55,666 bases of DNA from Sphingosinicella sp. (GCA_013816585.1 JACDEE010000017.1:1-55666), one strand, 5' to 3'; shown: positions 36,732 through 45,579, numbered from the stretch's first letter. Notes: generated by a model not told the origin, from the letters alone. Numbers and translations are program-made.

Positions 36732-38221
36732 CGGTGGCGTTTCTGGGGCTGGAGGCGCGCGCGGTGGAGGTTCAGGTCCAGATCGCGAGCGGACTGCCGG
36801 CATTTATCATGGTCGGACTGCCCGACAAGGCTGTGGCCGAAAGCCGCGAGCGGGTGCGGGCGGCCCTGGCGGCGATCGGCCTTTCGCTCCCGCCTAAACG
36901 TATCACCGTCAATCTGTCTCCAGCCGATCTGCCCAAGGAGGGGTCGCATTATGATCTTCCGATCGCTCTTGGACTGCTCGGAGCGATGGGGGCAGTCGAT
37001 GCCGAAACTCTCGCCGGCTATGCGGTGGTGGGCGAGCTGGGCCTCGACGGCCGGTTGACGCCTTCGCCCGGCGTGCTGCTGGCCGCGATGCACGCTTCGT
37101 CTCGTGGCCTGGGCCTGATCTGCCCCGCCGCGCAGGGATCGGAAGCGGCCTGGGCGGGGGATGTCGAGGTCATCGCCGCCCCGGATCTCATCGCCTTGCT
37201 CAACCATTTGCGCGGAACTTCGATATTGTCGCCGCCTTCGCCCGGCGAGGCCGATCCTCCCGGCTTTGGTCCCGACCTCGCCCAGGTGAAAGGGCAGGAG
37301 ACCGCGAAACGGGCGATCGAAATCGCCGCGGCCGGAGGACATAATCTGCTGATGAGTGGCCCGCCCGGCTCGGGCAAATCGTTGCTCGCGGCCTGCCTGC
37401 CGGGAATTTTGCCGGAGCTGAATCCGGCCGAAGCGCTCGAAGTTTCGATGATCGCGAGCGTCGCGGGCTCGCTGGCCGATGGAAAGCTGGTCCGCTCCCG
37501 CCCTTTTCGGACGCCCCATCACAGCGCATCCATGGCGGCCCTGGTGGGCGGCGGGCTCAAAGTTCGTCCCGGCGAAGTGAGCCTGGCGCACCTCGGAGTG
37601 CTGTTTCTAGACGAGCTGCCCGAATTTCAACGCGCGGTGCTCGATTCGCTGCGCCAGCCGCTCGAAACCGGAAAGGTGAGCGTCGCCCGTGCCAACGCCC
37701 ACGTGACCTTTCCCGCGCGAGTCCAGCTGATCGCGGCGATGAATCCCTGCCGGTGCGGCCATCTGGGCGATCCCGCGCTCGCCTGCTCGCGAGCGCCCCG
37801 CTGCGCCGCCGACTATCAGGCCAAAGTGTCAGGGCCGTTGCTCGATCGTATCGACCTGCATGTCGACGTGGCGGCGGTATCCGCTGCCGATCTGGTCCTT
37901 CCGCCCCCGGCCGAAGGCTCTGCCGAAATCGCTATGCGCGTGGCGTCGGCCCGCGCAGTTCAGACCGCCCGTTATAAGGGGCACGGCATCCGGACCAATG
38001 CCGAAGCGGACGGTGACCTGCTCGATGCCGTCGCCACGCCGGAGGAAGCCGGCCGCAAGCTGCTGGCCCAGGCGGCCGAGGCCATGCGCCTTTCGGCCCG
38101 CGGCTTCCACCGCATCCTTCGTGTCGCGCGGACCATCGCCGATCTTGCCGAAAGCGAAGGCGTGACCCGCGTGCACATCGCCGAGGCGCTCAGCTATCGT
38201 CGACAGGCGCCCCGCAATTAG
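36713..38221 (+). CDS. comM: ComM-like Mg-chelatase family AAA+ ATPase (YifB)
   Basis: ComM is a hexameric helicase that promotes branch migration during natural transformation; the family is also annotated as YifB. From the ATG at 36713 (MVAHVATVAFLGLEARAVEV) the protein has 502 residues: an N-terminal Lon-protease-like fold, an AAA+ core with Walker A GPPGSGKSLLAA and Walker B VLFLDELPEF, the RPFRTPHHSASMAALVGGG segment, a zinc-type cysteine cluster around NPCRCGHLG, and a C-terminal lid. The annotation start further upstream is less likely. Its end overlaps the HAD gene tail by four bases. Confidence 0.93.
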   Translation: MVAHVATVAFLGLEARAVEVQVQIASGLPAFIMVGLPDKAVAESRERVRAALAAIGLSLPPKRITVNLSPADLPKEGSHYDLPIALGLLGAMGAVDAETLAGYAVVGELGLDGRLTPSPGVLLAAMHASSRGLGLICPAAQGSEAAWAGDVEVIAAPDLIALLNHLRGTSILSPPSPGEADPPGFGPDLAQVKGQETAKRAIEIAAAGGHNLLMSGPPGSGKSLLAACLPGILPELNPAEALEVSMIASVAGSLADGKLVRSRPFRTPHHSASMAALVGGGLKVRPGEVSLAHLGVLFLDELPEFQRAVLDSLRQPLETGKVSVARANAHVTFPARVQLIAAMNPCRCGHLGDPALACSRAPRCAADYQAKVSGPLLDRIDLHVDVAAVSAADLVLPPPAEGSAEIAMRVASARAVQTARYKGHGIRTNAEADGDLLDAVATPEEAGRKLLAQAAEAMRLSARGFHRILRVARTIADLAESEGVTRVHIAEALSYRRQAPRN

Positions 38222-38910
38222 AGCGTGTCGATCCAGGCGGCGAGCTCGCCGAGCGTTGCCAGTTCGCGGTAGCGCGGATGATCCTCGGGCGCGTCGGCCG
38301 CTTCGTGACTCCAGACGATTTCGAACGGAATGAAAGCGGCATAGGCGCCGGCCTCCAGCGCCGGCAGGATGTCGGAACGCATCGAATTGCCTGCCATCAC
38401 CGCCTGTTCGGGCGCCGCCCCATAGCGTTCGAATACGCGCCGATAGGTGTCCGCTTTCTTGTCGCTGACGATTTCGACGCCGGAGAAACATTCGCCGAGG
38501 CCCGAGGCGGCGAGCTTGGCCTCCTGGTGATAGAGATCGCCTTTGGTGAGGAGGATGAGGCTGCCGCGTTCGGCCAGAGCGTCCAGCGCCTCGCCTACAC
38601 CGCCCAGCATCTCGACCGGGTGCGACAGCATGTCCTTGCCGAGGGAGAGGATGCGGGCGACCGTAGCGGGCGGAAGCTTGTCGCCCGCGATTTCGTGCGC
38701 AGTCTCGATCATCGAAAGCACGAAGCCCTTGGCGCCATAGCCATAAGCGGGGAGGTTGCGATGCTCGGCCGCTTCGAGCCGTTCTGCGACCGTCCCCGCA
38801 TCGGCGAAGGGCGCGAGCAAATCGGCAAAAGCCTCGGAAGTCCGCCGGAATATGGTTTCATTATGCCAAAGCGTGTCGTCGGCATCGAGGCATATGAGGC
38901 TGATCGTCAT
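38218..38910 (-). CDS. HAD superfamily hydrolase
   Basis: From the ATG at 38910 the protein begins MTISLICLDADDTLWHNE, with the nucleophile and acid-base aspartates in DADDT. Motif 2 is LLTKGD, and the C-terminal motif is AGNSMRSDILPALEAGAYA, which provides the magnesium ligands. The cap domain lies between about residues 20 and 90. The 230-residue protein resembles phosphatases of the FMN/YjjG type, but the substrate is unknown. It is the last clear host gene before the tRNA junction. Confidence 0.85.
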   Translation of the reverse strand: MTISLICLDADDTLWHNETIFRRTSEAFADLLAPFADAGTVAERLEAAEHRNLPAYGYGAKGFVLSMIETAHEIAGDKLPPATVARILSLGKDMLSHPVEMLGGVGEALDALAERGSLILLTKGDLYHQEAKLAASGLGECFSGVEIVSDKKADTYRRVFERYGAAPEQAVMAGNSMRSDILPALEAGAYAAFIPFEIVWSHEAADAPEDHPRYRELATLGELAAWIDTL

Positions 38911-39079
38911 GGGGCGGCGAAATGGCTCAAACGGCTTGCGGATACAAGCGTGAGAAACGATGTCTTCCTGATCCCTGGCCGAAATCCTGACTGGGCTGAA
39001 TTTTCGCCTGGCTGAAAAAGCTGCAGGTGGAAGTTGCAGCCTGCCTGCGGCTTCGCTAGGCACTGCGCGCTGCCTCCGT

Positions 39080-39119
39080 GCCCCTGTGGCGGAATTGGTA
39101 GACGCGCTCGACTCAAAAT
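39080..39119 (+). pseudogene. 5' half of a tRNA-Leu(CAA) gene, broken in the anticodon loop (probable attL)
   Basis: GCCCCTGTGGCGG starts an acceptor stem and D arm followed by GGAATTGGTAGACGCGCT and the anticodon loop CTCAAAA, which gives anticodon CAA. After TCAAAAT the sequence changes to TGCGTTTGGCC, which cannot complete the anticodon stem (CTCGA needs TCGAG), and no variable arm, T arm or acceptor end follows. A tyrosine recombinase gene begins 111 bases later. This is what the left junction of an element integrated in the anticodon loop should look like. Confidence 0.8.
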
Positions 39120-39184
39120 TGCGTTTGGCCTAAAAAAATAAGGCAAAAACTCCGTAAAACCAATGGTTTAGCTAAGGACGAGAC

Positions 39185-39222
39185 CTCCAAAAAGACTTAC
39201 ACATGTCTTACACATTTTGGAG
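39185..39222 (+). promoter_or_regulatory. Direct repeats inside an inverted repeat before the integrase gene
   Basis: CTTACACAT occurs at 39196-39204 and 39207-39215, eleven bases apart, about one helical turn. The pair is framed by CTCCAAAA (39185-39192) and its inverse TTTTGGAG (39215-39222). The block ends eight bases before the integrase ATG. It may be an arm-type binding site for the recombinase or its directionality factor, an autoregulatory operator, or both. Function is inferred from location only. Confidence 0.55.
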
Positions 39223-39230
39223 TTCTCACA

Positions 39231-40517
39231 ATGCCGGTAGAAACCCATCTCCTGATGGACGGAGCGCTTCACGTCTATCGGCGTGAGAACAGCCGCTTCT
39301 GGCAGTGCGCAACCTACCTGGGCAGTCAGAACCATCGGCAGACAACCAAGGAGGTCAGCCTAGCTGCCGCCAAGGATTTCGCGCGCGACTGGTATATGGA
39401 GCGTTGCGTCGAGGATCGCCAACGCCGACGCGGTGGCGCTGCCTTGCTGGACGGTGCCGTCCAGCCACTTATCGCCGGACCCGGCGCGCCGACCGATGGT
39501 CGGCGTCGGCGAACGCCAACCGGCCCCAGCTTCGAGGATGCCGCTACTGCCTTCACCAATGAGTTCGAGGTTATCACCCTAGGCGAACGCAATGCCGGAT
39601 ATGTGAAGTCGAAGTCCGATCTCATCCGAGTTCACCTCCTGCCGTTCTTTGGCGATACGGCCCTTGAAGACATCACGGCTGGCAAGGTGCAGGAATACAG
39701 GTTTCATCGTCAGACATCCCGCGTCGACCCGAAAACCGGCAAGCCGAAGAAACCCGCCCGCGCGACTTTGCATGGCGAGATCGTCACGCTTCGTCAGGTG
39801 TTGAAGACCGCCAATCGCAAGGGCTGGATTGCTGCGATCCCGGATATGTCCGCGCCCTATAAGACATCTGGCAAGGTGGAGCATCGCGCGTGGTTCTCGC
39901 CCGAGGAATACAAAATGCTTTATGAAGCGACGCGCGAACGGGCGAAGAACCCGCCAAAGCCTCGGTGGCGCGAGGTCTGCGAGACCTTTCACGATTATGT
40001 TCTGTTCATGGGCAACACCGGGCTTCGTCCCGATGAGTCCGCGCGACTCGAGCTGCGGGACGTCAAGATCGTGAACGACGAGTCGACTGGTGAGCGCATT
40101 CTGGAGATCGAGGTGCGCGGCAAGCGCGGTGTTGGTTTCTGCAAGTCGATGCCCGGTGCGATCCTGCCCTTCGAGCGGGTCCGCAAGCGCAAACAGCTAA
40201 AGCCGACCGACCGCATTTTCGGGAAGTCGCCTCGCGAGTTGATGAACACCGTTCTCGACGAGCTCAACCTGAAGTTCGACCGCGATGGCCATGTCCGCAC
40301 CTGTTATAGCTTGCGGCATACTTATATCTGCCTTCGATTGCTCGAAGGCGCGGACATTTATCAAGTCGCCAAGAACTGCCGCACCAGTGTCGAGATGATC
40401 GAGAAGTTTTATGGGCGGCATTTGAAGAACAACATTGATGCTTCTGCCGTCAACGTTCGGAAAGTACGGCCTAAGCCGCCCGCCGTCCGGAAGAAGGCGC
40501 CGAAGCCAACATCATAG
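39231..40517 (+). CDS. Tyrosine recombinase / phage-type integrase
   Basis: The 428-residue protein should catalyse site-specific integration at the neighbouring tRNA-Leu. It has an N-terminal AP2/SAM-like arm-binding region, a core-binding domain (about residues 105-205, FTNEFEVITLGERNAGYVK...) and a C-terminal catalytic domain with Arg266 (TGLRPDES), SLRHTYI containing Arg362 and His363, and nucleophile Tyr394 in EKFYGRH. The usual His three residues before Arg362 is Tyr, a variant seen in this integrase branch. The basic C-terminal tail (RKVRPKPPAVRKKAPK) may bind DNA. The gene points away from the tRNA junction. Confidence 0.92.
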   Translation: MPVETHLLMDGALHVYRRENSRFWQCATYLGSQNHRQTTKEVSLAAAKDFARDWYMERCVEDRQRRRGGAALLDGAVQPLIAGPGAPTDGRRRRTPTGPSFEDAATAFTNEFEVITLGERNAGYVKSKSDLIRVHLLPFFGDTALEDITAGKVQEYRFHRQTSRVDPKTGKPKKPARATLHGEIVTLRQVLKTANRKGWIAAIPDMSAPYKTSGKVEHRAWFSPEEYKMLYEATRERAKNPPKPRWREVCETFHDYVLFMGNTGLRPDESARLELRDVKIVNDESTGERILEIEVRGKRGVGFCKSMPGAILPFERVRKRKQLKPTDRIFGKSPRELMNTVLDELNLKFDRDGHVRTCYSLRHTYICLRLLEGADIYQVAKNCRTSVEMIEKFYGRHLKNNIDASAVNVRKVRPKPPAVRKKAPKPTS

Positions 40518-40577
40518 CTTCGTTTTCTATGTTTGGCGTTGCGTGTTTTGATGGCGGCGCTATAGGCGTGTCGCCAT

Positions 40578-40662
40578 GCCCCAGTGGTGGAATTGGTAGA
40601 CGCGCTGGATTCAAAATCCTGTTCCGAGAGGAGTGCCGGTTCGACTCCGGCCTGGGGCACCA
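40578..40662 (+). tRNA. tRNA-Leu(CAA), complete
   Basis: The 85 bases fold as a class II tRNA: acceptor GCCCCAG with CTGGGGC, D arm with GGAATTGGTAGA, anticodon loop TTCAAAA (anticodon CAA), a long variable arm (GTTCCGAGAGGAGT), T arm GCCGGTTCGACTCCGGC and an encoded CCA end. The anticodon stem CTGGA/TCCTG has one T-T mismatch. It differs from the broken copy at 39,080 in acceptor, D and anticodon stems, so it is a different gene, not its restored 3' part. It lies 60 bases behind the integrase gene. Confidence 0.93.
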
Positions 40663-40926
40663 TCCATAAAAGCAGGATCTAAAAAGCCCTCCGCACGGGG
40701 GCAGGAGCCTGCATCAGCGGATCGCCTGGGGTCGCACGTCCCGCGCTCCGCTGCGCGAAATGACAATCGAAGGGTATTGTCATGCTGGCACTTGGCATCC
40801 TGTCCGGGATGCGGCCATCGCCAAAAACTAGCGCCGCGAAGCGCCCGCTCTCGTTGATTGATTAGCAATCGCCTTATCAATCATAATCGGGCATACCGTG
40901 ATTGATAGAAAGGCATCCTATCGATC
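40663..40926. other. Intergenic region between tRNA-Leu and the Fic gene
   Basis: The 264 bases contain no gene I can support. A perfect 8-base inverted repeat (ATGACAAT at 40760-40767, ATTGTCAT at 40776-40783) and a GC-rich block around 40,690-40,760 are visible. The right end carries the TGATTGAT repeats listed separately. Confidence 0.5.
40855..40907 (+). promoter_or_regulatory. Three TGATTGAT repeats upstream of fic, possible operator
   Basis: TGATTGATT at 40855-40863, its inverse TATCAATCA at 40875-40883, and TGATTGATA at 40899-40907 lie directly before the Fic start at 40927. Centre spacings are 20 and 24 bases, close to two helical turns. The C-terminal winged helix of the Fic protein could bind here; that link is inference. 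Confidence 0.5.
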
Positions 40927-42048
40927 ATGCGTTGGAATTGGCAGCTTCCTGACTGGCCCGATTTTCGCTTCGACGCGGAGCGCATTCGCTCGGCTGAGGA
41001 GCAATTCCTGAAAGGCTCCGGCGTCGTCATCGGGTCGCTGCACCACCTCGATGCCGATAAACGCGACGGCCTGACGATCGAACTAATTTCGCAGGAGGTC
41101 GTCGATAGCTCCGCCATTGAAGGCGAAATCCTCGACCGCGCCAGCGTCCAGTCGTCGCTTGCAAAGCATCTCGGCTTTGCCGCCGACCAGCGCCGCGCCA
41201 GCGCGGCGGAAGCCGGAGCCGCCGAACTCATGGCCGATGTTTATCATAACCATGCCTCGCCGCTCCACGATCGGACCCTGTTCGCGTGGCACGCGATGCT
41301 GATGAACGGTCGCCGCGACATTGCCAATGTGGGGCGCTACCGGACGCACGAAGACGCAATGCAGATTGTATCGGGCACCATTCACGAGCCGCGTGTACAC
41401 TTTGAGGCCCCGCCTTCGACAATCGTTCCGAGTGAAATGTCGCGCCTCATAGCGTGGTTTAATGACAGCGCACCGTCGTCGCAGAATGCGCTACCAGCGA
41501 TCACCCGTGCCGCAATCTCGCATTTGTGGTTCGAGAGCATCCACCCGTTCGAGGACGGCAACGGCCGCATCGGGCGCGCGATTGCCGAGAAGGCTTTGGC
41601 GCAATGCTTGGCAGCTCCGACGCTGACGGCGCTCGCTGAGACGATCCACCGACACCGCAAGGCCTATTACGCCGCACTTCAGCTCGCGAGCCAGAGCAAC
41701 GTCATTGACGCCTGGTTGGCATGGTTCGCCAATATCGTCATCGAGGCGCAGGCAAGGACAATCACCCGCATTCGCTTCCTGATCGACAAGACGCGCTTGC
41801 TCGATCGCTTGTGCGGGGCGATTAACGAGCGGCAGGAGAAGGCCCTGCTTCGCATATTTCAGGAGGGGCCGGATGGATTTGAGGGCGGGTTGAGCGCCGG
41901 GAACTACCGAACAATCACCGATGCCAGTCTGGCAACCGCGACACGCGATCTGAGCGATCTTGTCGAAAAAGGCGCCCTAATCCGCACTGGCGAGCGCCGC
42001 TATGCGCGCTACCGGCTTGCTGTCGATCAGGATTCTGATCCCAAATGA
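40927..42048 (+). CDS. Fic family protein with N-terminal DUF4172-like domain and inhibitory motif
   Basis: Fic enzymes transfer AMP (or other nucleotides or phosphate) to proteins. The 373-residue protein has the full active-site motif HPFEDGNGRIGR (His206), the upstream beta-hairpin region, and an N-terminal autoinhibitory S-x-x-x-E-G motif (Ser61, Glu65, Gly66) typical of class II Fic proteins. The N-terminus (MRWNWQLPDWPDFRFD) matches the DUF4172 type and the C-terminus (YRTITDASLATATRDLSDLVEKGALI) looks like a winged helix for DNA binding. No antitoxin gene is needed because inhibition is built in. It is divergent from nothing and lies 57 bases before the type IIG gene, so both may share a transcript. 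Confidence 0.9.
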   Translation: MRWNWQLPDWPDFRFDAERIRSAEEQFLKGSGVVIGSLHHLDADKRDGLTIELISQEVVDSSAIEGEILDRASVQSSLAKHLGFAADQRRASAAEAGAAELMADVYHNHASPLHDRTLFAWHAMLMNGRRDIANVGRYRTHEDAMQIVSGTIHEPRVHFEAPPSTIVPSEMSRLIAWFNDSAPSSQNALPAITRAAISHLWFESIHPFEDGNGRIGRAIAEKALAQCLAAPTLTALAETIHRHRKAYYAALQLASQSNVIDAWLAWFANIVIEAQARTITRIRFLIDKTRLLDRLCGAINERQEKALLRIFQEGPDGFEGGLSAGNYRTITDASLATATRDLSDLVEKGALIRTGERRYARYRLAVDQDSDPK

Positions 42049-42105
42049 AACTACCATGCCCTTTGTTGATTGCGGGTAATTGCCTTCGATGGCTAGAACC
42101 AACTC

Positions 42106-45100
42106 GTGTCAGACAACGATAAAATCGAATCCTTCATCGCCGAATGGGCGCCGACCGGCGGCTCCGAACTCGCGAACACGCAAAGCTTCGTCAACGGCAT
42201 GTGCGCCCTGATCGGCGTCGATGCGCCCAAAGGCAGTCGCACCGACGACGTCCACAACGACTATGTGTTCGAGCGCCGCGTGTTCCAGAAAGAAGCCGAC
42301 GGCACCGAGAGCTTTGGCCGTATCGACGCCTATAAGCGCCATTGCTTCGTGCTAGAGGCCAAGCAGGGCAGCGATGCCGACCGCAAGGCCGCCGAAAAGG
42401 GCGAAGCTGACCTCGACATTTTCGGTCAGACCGCCGCCACCCGCTTCAAGCGCGGCACAGCAAAGCGCGGCACCCCGACCTGGTCGAAGGCAATGGTCGA
42501 GGCACGCGGGCAAGCTGAACGCTATGCCAAGGCGCTGCCCATAGATCATGGCTGGCCGCCGTTCCTGCTCGTCACCGATGTCGGCCACTGCATTGATGTC
42601 TATGCTGATTTCAGCGGCACCGGAAAGCAATACACACAGTTTCCCGACGCAGCCCGCTTCCGCATCGCGCTCGACGATTTGCGCGAAGAAGATGTCCGCA
42701 CCCGCCTTGCCACGATCTGGACCGACCCGCTCAGTCTTGATCCGTCAAAGGAAGCCGCCCGCGTCACCCGCGAGATTGCCGGGCATCTGGCCGAACTTTC
42801 CAAACGCCTCGAAAAGCGCGAGCAAAACCCCACCCGCGTCGCTGATTTCCTAATGCGCTGCCTGTTCACGATGTTTGCCGAGGATGTGAAGTTGATCCCG
42901 GAGGGCAGTTTCACCAACTTCCTCGCCCGGATGAAGACTCGCCCTGAGAATTTCGCGCCCAACCTGTCATCGCTGTGGCAGGCGATGGACAAAGGCGGAT
43001 TGGCCGGGGTGCTGGGCGACGCGGGCGAAACCGTGCTGCGCTTCAATGGCTATCTGTTCAAAGATATCACCGCGATTGCGCTCAATGCCGACGAGATCGG
43101 CCTGTTGATCGAAGCGGCATCGCACAAGTGGAACCATGTCGAACCCGCGATCTTCGGCACGCTGCTTGAACGCGCGCTAGATGGGAAGGAACGCGCCAAG
43201 CTCGGCGCGCATTACACCCCGCGCGCCTATGTCGAACGGTTGGTGATGCCGACGATCATGGAGCCGCTGCGCGCCGATTGGGCCGGGGTGCAGGCCGCGG
43301 CCGGTCATTTGATCGAGGCGGGCAAGGCCGATGAAGCGCACGACGTGATCGAGAAATTCCACGCACAGCTCGCGCAGACCAAGGTGCTTGATCCCGCGTG
43401 CGGCACCGGCAATTTCCTTTATGTCGCGCTCGCCCGGATGAAGGAGCTGGAGGGCGAAGTGATCGGGCGGCTTACCGAACTTGCGCCCGAAGGTGAAAAG
43501 CAGACGGTGGCTGAACTGAGCGGCCACACCATCACGCCCGAAAACTTCCTCGGCATCGAGATCAACCCGCGCGCCGCGGCGATTGCCCAGCTCGTGCTGT
43601 GGATCGGTTATCTGCAATGGCATTTCCGCGTGAATGGCGAAGGCAAGGTTCCGCCCGAACCGGTGCTGCGCGATGTGAAGACCATTAAAAACGGTGATGC
43701 GTTGATCGACTGCGAGAAAAAGATCTTAGAACGCGACGAGCAAGGTAACCCACTTACTCGCTGGGATGGTGAGACGAAGAAAAAACACGCCGTTACGGGG
43801 AAAGAGGTTCCTGACCAAGAGGCCCGCGTCGAGGTTTATCGGTATGTGAAGCCCCGGCCAGAAAAATGGCCCAAAGCGGATTTTATCGTCGGGAATCCGC
43901 CTTTTATCGGCAAAGGAAAGCGGGCGGTTGAGTATCTTGGGCGTCCATATCTGACCGCCCTCAAATCAGCTTCAAAAGTGAAGTTATCGGCCGACTATGT
44001 GATGCACTGGTGGGACCGAGCGGCAAATTTGGCGCGCACAAAGCAGTTGAGGCGTTTTGGCTTTATAACGTCCGCAACGATTACACAGCAATTCAACACG
44101 AAAGTCGTCCGTCAGCATGTCGAGGCTGTCCAAGGCGGACTTTCGATATCGTATGCGATAGCCGATCATCCGTGGGTTGATGAAAAGGGTTCTGCGGCAG
44201 TCAGGATAGCCATGACTGTCGGGGCTGCCGGAAAAGCCGACGGTCGACTGCTGCAAATCGTTGATGAAAGCGACGCTCCCGACAGCATTCAGTTTTCGGA
44301 GCAGACTGGCCCGATCAGCGCGACACTGAATATCAGCAATGATGTCAAATCAGCGAAGCCGTTGAAGGCAAACGATGGCATTTGCTCGCCGGGGATAAAA
44401 ACCTTTGGCGCGGGCTTCATCATTGATGGCGCGCTCGCTCAACGGTGGATTTCACAGCTCACACCGCAGGAGCTTGTCGTCCTCAAGCCCTATTTCGGGG
44501 GCAAAGATGTGACAGACCGATGGAAAGGGAAGTATGTAATTGATGTCGATCACTTGGAAGAGGACGCCCTCCGCAGCGATTACCCGACCTTCTACAGCCA
44601 CATTTTCAACCATGTGAAACCCGAGAGGGACGAGAACAACGAAGATAGCCGTAGGCTTCAGTGGTGGAAATTCGGTAGGCGCAATACGGAATTACGCGGG
44701 GCGCTTGCTGGGTGCGAGCGATTCATAGCCACCACAGAAACTGCAAAACACCGCTTTTTTGTTTTTCTCGAACCACCGCAATTCCCAGAAGGTGGATTGG
44801 TGGTGGTGGCAAGCTCCGACGCATTCTTCCTCGGTATTCTTTCGAGCAAAATTCATTTGGTTTGGATGCAGCGCGCGAAGGGCGCGCTGGAAACACGTCC
44901 CAGATACAACAAGCAGAGATGCTTTGATCCATTCCCGTTCCCGGCAGACGCCCCCGAACCACTCAAGGCCCACATCCGCGCAGAGGCAGAGGCGCTCGAT
45001 GGCCTGCGCAAGCAAGTGCTGGCCGCGCATGGCGATCTGACCCTGACCAGCCTCTATAATGTTCTGGAAGCACTGAAAGCAGGCCGAGCGCTGACCGACA

Positions 45101-45579
45101 AGGAACGCGACATCCATGATCGCGGGCTGGTGACGCTAATCCGCCAGCATCACGACGCCATAGATACTGCCGTTGCCGAAGCCTATGCTTGGCCCGCCGA
45201 ATTGAGCGATGAAGACATCCTCACCCGCTTGGTCGCGCTCAACAAGACCCGCGCCGCCGAAGAGGCAAAGGACGTGATCCATTGGCTCCGCCCCGAGTTC
45301 CAGGCACTGGGGGCAGTCGCTCCGCAAGTCAACGCCACGCTCAATCTCGGCGACGCCCCGGCATCCGCACCCGCAACCATCATCCCCTGGCCCAAGACGC
45401 TCGCCGAACAAGTCAGCGCCGTCGCCGCGATCCTCGCTGCCGCACCAATTCCCCAACACCCCCGCGACATCGCCCGCGCCTTCGACGGCAAACGCGCCGC
45501 CAGCGTCACACCAGTGCTCGATGCACTGACCGCCATCGGTCAAGCACGGAAGCTGGGGGATGGGCGCTATGCGGCGTGA
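42106..45579 (+). CDS. Type IIG restriction-modification enzyme (fused nuclease, methyltransferase, specificity domain)
   Basis: One 1157-residue chain appears to hold cutting, methylation and recognition. The N-terminus has a PD-(D/E)xK-like signature, Asp74 (GRIDAYKRH) and Glu84-Ala-Lys86 (VLEAKQG). Helical linkers follow. The N6-adenine methyltransferase core has motif I DPACGTGNF (Asp429) and motif IV NPPF (Asn597), an order typical of gamma-class enzymes. Residues about 640-950 should hold target recognition, and the C-terminal 200 residues are helical with a winged-helix-like end. The enzyme starts with GTG. The family resembles MmeI-like and YeeA-like proteins. It could be a solitary methyltransferase if the nuclease is inactive. 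The middle of the gene is poorer in GC than its ends. Confidence 0.85.
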   Translation: MSDNDKIESFIAEWAPTGGSELANTQSFVNGMCALIGVDAPKGSRTDDVHNDYVFERRVFQKEADGTESFGRIDAYKRHCFVLEAKQGSDADRKAAEKGEADLDIFGQTAATRFKRGTAKRGTPTWSKAMVEARGQAERYAKALPIDHGWPPFLLVTDVGHCIDVYADFSGTGKQYTQFPDAARFRIALDDLREEDVRTRLATIWTDPLSLDPSKEAARVTREIAGHLAELSKRLEKREQNPTRVADFLMRCLFTMFAEDVKLIPEGSFTNFLARMKTRPENFAPNLSSLWQAMDKGGLAGVLGDAGETVLRFNGYLFKDITAIALNADEIGLLIEAASHKWNHVEPAIFGTLLERALDGKERAKLGAHYTPRAYVERLVMPTIMEPLRADWAGVQAAAGHLIEAGKADEAHDVIEKFHAQLAQTKVLDPACGTGNFLYVALARMKELEGEVIGRLTELAPEGEKQTVAELSGHTITPENFLGIEINPRAAAIAQLVLWIGYLQWHFRVNGEGKVPPEPVLRDVKTIKNGDALIDCEKKILERDEQGNPLTRWDGETKKKHAVTGKEVPDQEARVEVYRYVKPRPEKWPKADFIVGNPPFIGKGKRAVEYLGRPYLTALKSASKVKLSADYVMHWWDRAANLARTKQLRRFGFITSATITQQFNTKVVRQHVEAVQGGLSISYAIADHPWVDEKGSAAVRIAMTVGAAGKADGRLLQIVDESDAPDSIQFSEQTGPISATLNISNDVKSAKPLKANDGICSPGIKTFGAGFIIDGALAQRWISQLTPQELVVLKPYFGGKDVTDRWKGKYVIDVDHLEEDALRSDYPTFYSHIFNHVKPERDENNEDSRRLQWWKFGRRNTELRGALAGCERFIATTETAKHRFFVFLEPPQFPEGGLVVVASSDAFFLGILSSKIHLVWMQRAKGALETRPRYNKQRCFDPFPFPADAPEPLKAHIRAEAEALDGLRKQVLAAHGDLTLTSLYNVLEALKAGRALTDKERDIHDRGLVTLIRQHHDAIDTAVAEAYAWPAELSDEDILTRLVALNKTRAAEEAKDVIHWLRPEFQALGAVAPQVNATLNLGDAPASAPATIIPWPKTLAEQVSAVAAILAAAPIPQHPRDIARAFDGKRAASVTPVLDALTAIGQARKLGDGRYAA

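Noticed and set aside
39080-40662. The two tRNA-Leu sequences as attL and attR of a 1.5 kb mini-element
   Set aside because: The 5' half at 39,080 does not pair with the 3' half at 40,620-40,662 in the anticodon and acceptor stems, so they do not come from one gene. The idea stays possible only if the halves diverged after insertion.
42106-45579. PglX-type methyltransferase of a BREX system
   Set aside because: No other BREX genes (brxA, brxB, brxC, pglZ) are near, and the N-terminal Asp-Glu-x-Lys motif points to a fused nuclease of type IIG.
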